Notes under the pieces: generated by a model | The model's database searches: none | Told to the model about the DNA's origin: nothing | Seen by the model: only the letters and a program-made list of their open reading frames with translations | Assembly (NCBI GenBank): GCA_964017195.1 | Contig: OZ024890.1 | Location: 19,477,701-19,541,700, forward strand | DNA: 64,000 bases | Direction: 5' to 3' | DNA from: Siderastrea radians | Taxonomy: Eukaryota > Cnidaria > Anthozoa > Scleractinia > Rhizangiidae | Position numbers and translations under genes: made by a program | Shown: one piece after another, positions 60,329 to 64,000 of the stretch | How the letters are laid out: each line of letters opens with the position of its first letter | How positions within the stretch are numbered: the first letter of the stretch is position 1

Positions 60329-62576
60329 ATGGCGGCGATTGATAAACAGGCAATGGAGAAAGCTTATCTTGATGTGAGAGATGATAGAGTAGATACAAGT
60401 TGGTAAGTTTAATTAAGTTCAGTCCATTTGCAATTTCACCAAGCGCCGGTAGAAAAATTATCGCATTGCTTCGGCGTACCAACCGAGTACCGGCCTTTTG
60501 TTTCACGGGGCGGTAACCGGCTCCAAGGTCACTAAAAACATTCAGAATTTTGGGCACAAATATAGTTCTTTTAGTGCAAGCATTTGAATCATTTTAGACG
60601 TTCTTATATGCCTAAGAAACGATTTTTAGAAAAATATTCGAAAACCTTGGTTTAGGCGTAAGCCGGGTGTAATAAAATCATGACAATTGCGTGTGCTAGT
60701 GATGAAATTTCCGTCACGGAAATTGCGGGAATTGATTAAGTATATTAGCCTTTGATTGACTTGCTAAATATTGGATAAGATTAGAAATAAGCATTCGTTT
60801 TACACTGAATTTTTACACAATTTTTCTGGGGATAAATCTGAAAATTTGCTTGCTGAAATATTTAACCAGTATTTGCATTGTCATCCGCTCAGTTATTTAT
60901 TTAACAAGCAGCGGTATTTATTGTTAACACCTTTTTTGGCGTCTCGTATATTTCAAAGGGGTGGGCAGGTCAAGCTATTTTAGGATTGGACGATCACGTT
61001 CCAGAAGTAATTTCCAGCGTGCGGTGATATTCCACGATCATTACCCTAGACGGCACAACTTTGTAGCGGGCGATATACTTTAATTATTACAAAAGGCCTA
61101 AGGCGCGAATTGTTTCGGGTAGCTTAAACCGACAACTGACTTAAGACTTTGTGCAGTATTTTGAAACATCATTGCAGACAAATTTTAGTGGAGTATCTGG
61201 GAGTTTATACCTTGGGTGCCAGAGGCTTTTCTCGCACCTCGAGCACGCGCGAACTTTAGTGTCTCACATTTTCTTTAGAAGGCGGCGCCAGAAAAACGCG
61301 GCTTCCGGCCAATCGAGTCGGTCGCCGACTACTCCGCGAAAGCACGCGAGAGAAACCTCTGTACCCCAGGGTAGGGAGTTTTGCGTATGTATGGACCAAT
61401 AGAAAGGCGACTAGGGGAAGGAAAAAACATTCAGCAAGCGATTGAGACGGAAAAAAGCCTTTCAAAGTTTAGGTGTATCTTCAAGCATAAAATTACGTGT
61501 CAAGTGAAATGATAACAAGTGGGCTGGCGGTTTCGATCTCGCAAATTCACGAATAGCTGCGAATATGAGTCGGTGTTAAAGGAATTTCCTTGCTTACGGC
61601 TTCGCCGCTCAATTTGCCTTCCCGCAACGTCAGTTAGGAAGACCACATGTAAAATCGTTCTTGGTAGAGTCCCTGGTTAAAAGGATATTTGAAAAATAAA
61701 GAAGGAAGGCTGATTAACCAGTTCAAGATATGAACAACGGCCATCTCAATCTTCGCAGTTGCCGTACTTCAGTTGCTCAGCGTTCCTTTTTCTATCATGC
61801 CGTAAAGACCCATAATACTCTTAGCGCAAAAACAAAGAAAACTACTGATATTGTAGAGTTTAAGAGATACGCAATGCGGGAACTACGCAGAGATTAGAAG
61901 ACAATGTACTTTAATTATTTTTCATCCATTTCTTTCCTAGTTAGCGTATTTTTAATTTATTTTTTGGATATTGTAAATTTATAGTGACAGAGATTAGTTT
62001 TGGATTAACATTAAATTATAAATTAGTTCTGAAAATCCAAGTTGGAAGAAGCAAAGTTACAGCGAATTCAAAATTCAGCGGCGCGACTTGTAGCAAGGGT
62101 CAAGAAATTCGATCACATTTCTCCAGTTTTAAATAACCTTTAAGATTCTTCTCATTACTTACAAGGCGCTTCATGGTCTGGCCCCTACATATCTATCGGA
62201 ACTGCTCACTCTCTATAAGCCATCCCGCTGTTTACGCTCTGAAATCTCTAATCTACTCGTAGTCCCCAAATGTAGAACAAAATTGTACGGAGAAAGAGCC
62301 TTTGCAGTTGCAGCACCTACATTATGGAATAAACTGCCTAGTGAGATAATTAAAGAACTCTGCATCTGTAGCCGCTTTCAAAACGAGTTTAAAAACCTTC
62401 CTTTTCAAGAATTAATCGTTATTATTGTTATGTTAGTTTCTAGCTTTGAATAATTATTGTAAATTAGTACAGATTTAGCATTTTTTTATTGTAATTAGTA
62501 TTAGTATTAGTTAGATTTCTTTTGTTTGCATAATTGTAAGAGCACTGAGACTCTGCTTAAGTGCTCCTAAAGCCGA

Positions 62577-62611
<35 letters not shown>

Positions 62612-63260
62612 AGTATTGTATTGTATTGAATTAGTTTTAAGGATAATTGAAAATGATCCCTACAATACTGAGCTTCCTACCTCCAGAGAACTTAACGGCC
62701 GCAATAAAAAAATCCTTTGCAGGTAGTACACTAGAAAAACAAAATCGTGCGAGCTAAAAGAGTCCCAGCTCTAATGTCTTGTCTGTAATAAACAGTCCCT
62801 AGTTGCGCGCGATCAAAATACATCAGTCATTTCCAGCAGCGTCCACTCCCCCACCCCTCCCCCGGGCCAACCCCCTGGGTGTTAAGTTTAAATTTGTCGT
62901 CTTTAGTCCTTTTGACTAAAAAGAGGCGCCATCTCTTATCCATCTCTTATCTAACCCTTAACGTCCCTTCACGGCTCCTTTTAATCTACCCTTCTAGTGT
63001 TTCTCAACTTCCCCTTACCCCCCCTACAAGAGATTCTTCCCCTCAAATGGCACAGGGGAAGAGCAATTCACTGAGCAGAATTCTTCACTGTAAGTCGTAC
63101 GTAAGGGTAGATTTAGATCGCTAAGGAGAGCCATATATTAGCTCGTATAATGTCTCTGTTCTGTTTTTCTTAGGGCTGTTTTCAAGTATGACGACAAGGC
63201 CATCGTTCACGTTGCATCAGGAAATGATTATGAGGAGTTTCGATCAAGTTTTGGGGGTTT
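60329..63260 (+). CDS. COTL1: Coactosin-like protein (ADF-H domain), 5' part
   Basis: Small actin-binding protein of the ADF/cofilin-homology fold that binds F-actin. Exon 1 is 60329-60402 and encodes MAAIDKQAMEKAYLDVRDDR, which aligns with the N-terminus of vertebrate coactosin-like protein (IDKEACRAAYNLVRDD). Exon 2 starts at 63174 and encodes AVFKYDDKAIVHVASGNDYEEF, matching the next segment (FKYDGSTIV..). The junction codon is TG|G (Trp), as in the family. The end of exon 2 is ambiguous: GTTTGT at 63257 or GTAAAA at 63261. The rest of the ~140-residue protein must lie beyond the window, as I see no further ADF-H exon before 64000. The symbol is by homology. Confidence 0.85.
61195..61375. 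mobile_element. MITE, CCTTGGGTGCCAGAGGC ends
   Basis: CTTGGGTGCCAGAGGCTTTTC at the left pairs with the right end GAAACCTCTGTACCCCAGG. It lies in intron 1 of the coactosin-like gene. Confidence 0.65.
62038..62611 (+). pseudogene. LINE 3' end with ATT tail
   Basis: The reading LQRIQNSAARLVARVKKFDH, then after a frameshift ITYKALHGLAPTYLSELL and RAFAVAAPTLWNKLPSEI, is the C-terminal region of a LINE reverse transcriptase protein. It ends in an (ATT)n run at 62579-62611. It lies in intron 1 of the coactosin-like gene. Confidence 0.85.
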
Positions 63261-64000
63261 GTAAAATGTGTCCTGTGACTGAATCCATACACAATATTTA
63301 AATGTTGTACCAAAGATGACATTTAGCCCCCCCACCCCACCCCCCAACCCCCTTCTTCCGGAAACAGGATTGACTAGTAAGCAAGGGGGTGTGGGTAACG
63401 TAAACTAACGAAATATACTTGCTTATACCAAATAAAAACGTTAACCCGGTTCCTAGCGGGGAAAATTAGCTTTTGCTTTTGCACGAGTTCCTCAAGCAAA
63501 AACAACAACAACAACAACAATTAAAAAGCCAACAGCTCCCAGCGAAACTAACATTTTGAAAGGTGACAGGCTACCTATTTGTTTGGCACTGACATAAATT
63601 CCCGTCCTATGGACGAGATAGAATTAGCTGACAGAACAGGAGGTTTAATGGTCACTTATTGAATCTGGGAGGGATAGCGTTCTGCGCTTTTTGCTTGCGC
63701 TGAGCGTTCGAATTCAAATCATTGCTGTTAAATTGAACCGCGATCAGATACTGACAGTTATTTTGGCTAGCAAATAAACTGTACTCGACCAATTCCACTT
63801 TCTTAAAACTATTACGAATCGTTATAAATTCAGCAATTGTTTTGCAATTTCAACCAGTTAATTTATCGCGTTGGCACATTTATGAGAAAAAGTAAACTGG
63901 GCCCACGTTTACCATAACCAAGCGATTTGGTTACCAAAAGTTCGACTAGCATCCCCGTCATATAAAAGTGCATCCCAAACTTTGGCCATTTTGATTTGAT
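63261..64000. other. Intron of the coactosin-like gene
   Basis: No third ADF-H exon is visible. The stretch holds a C-rich run (63328-63352) and a (CAA)n run (63502-63520). Confidence 0.5.

Noticed and set aside
1..64000. CRISPR array, prokaryotic operon or phage island
   Set aside because: No direct-repeat/spacer pattern. All supported genes are spliced animal genes.

Overview
This is eukaryotic, intron-rich, AT-leaning DNA with short coding exons (19 to 1524 nt) joined by GT-AG introns. Gene content (BBS4, an animal-type MATE/SLC47 carrier, a coactosin-like protein) is metazoan. The dense mix of short palindromic transposons, tRNA-derived SINEs and decayed LINE/hAT fragments resembles anthozoan cnidarian genomes. 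I infer a coral or sea-anemone relative, most likely a stony coral; this is inference, not proof.

Layout. (1) 1-11510, minus strand: the 5' part of a long coiled-coil protein gene, 13 firm exons and a probable 14th cut by the window edge; not identified. (2) 14974-27978, minus strand: a complete BBS4 gene, 16 exons, 511 codons, with a 19-nt microexon. (3) 32063-40081, plus strand: a complete MATE-family transporter, 15 exons, 631 codons, with one GC-AG intron. (4) 40764-53977, minus strand, converging on the transporter: a 10-exon, 918-codon ankyrin-repeat protein whose ankyrin domain carries the residue signature of histone H4K20me0 readers (BARD1/TONSL type) but lacks the other domains of those proteins. 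(5) 60329 onward, plus strand: the first two exons of a coactosin-like (ADF-H) gene that runs off the right edge.

The four multi-exon models were built by hand from splice sites and reading frame. BBS4, the MATE gene and the ankyrin gene each close in frame with no internal stop. BBS4 belongs to the BBSome and the coiled-coil protein may also be centrosomal or ciliary. Near-X-box (RFX) sequences lie upstream of both, which would fit ciliary control. There is no sign of an operon or gene cluster with a shared pathway.

Introns and intergenic DNA are largely mobile-element debris: two TTAA-flanked piggyBac-like MITEs of almost equal length, a Harbinger-like MITE and a second half copy, a three-copy CCCGGGGGG-ended MITE (one copy split by two SINEs), a 3.3-kb inverted-repeat element holding a nested hAT remnant, a Russian-doll insertion in BBS4 intron 1, a GATC-packed island, and the 3' ends of at least three LINE copies. 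I found no intact transposase, no CRISPR array, and no convincing functional tRNA or rRNA gene.
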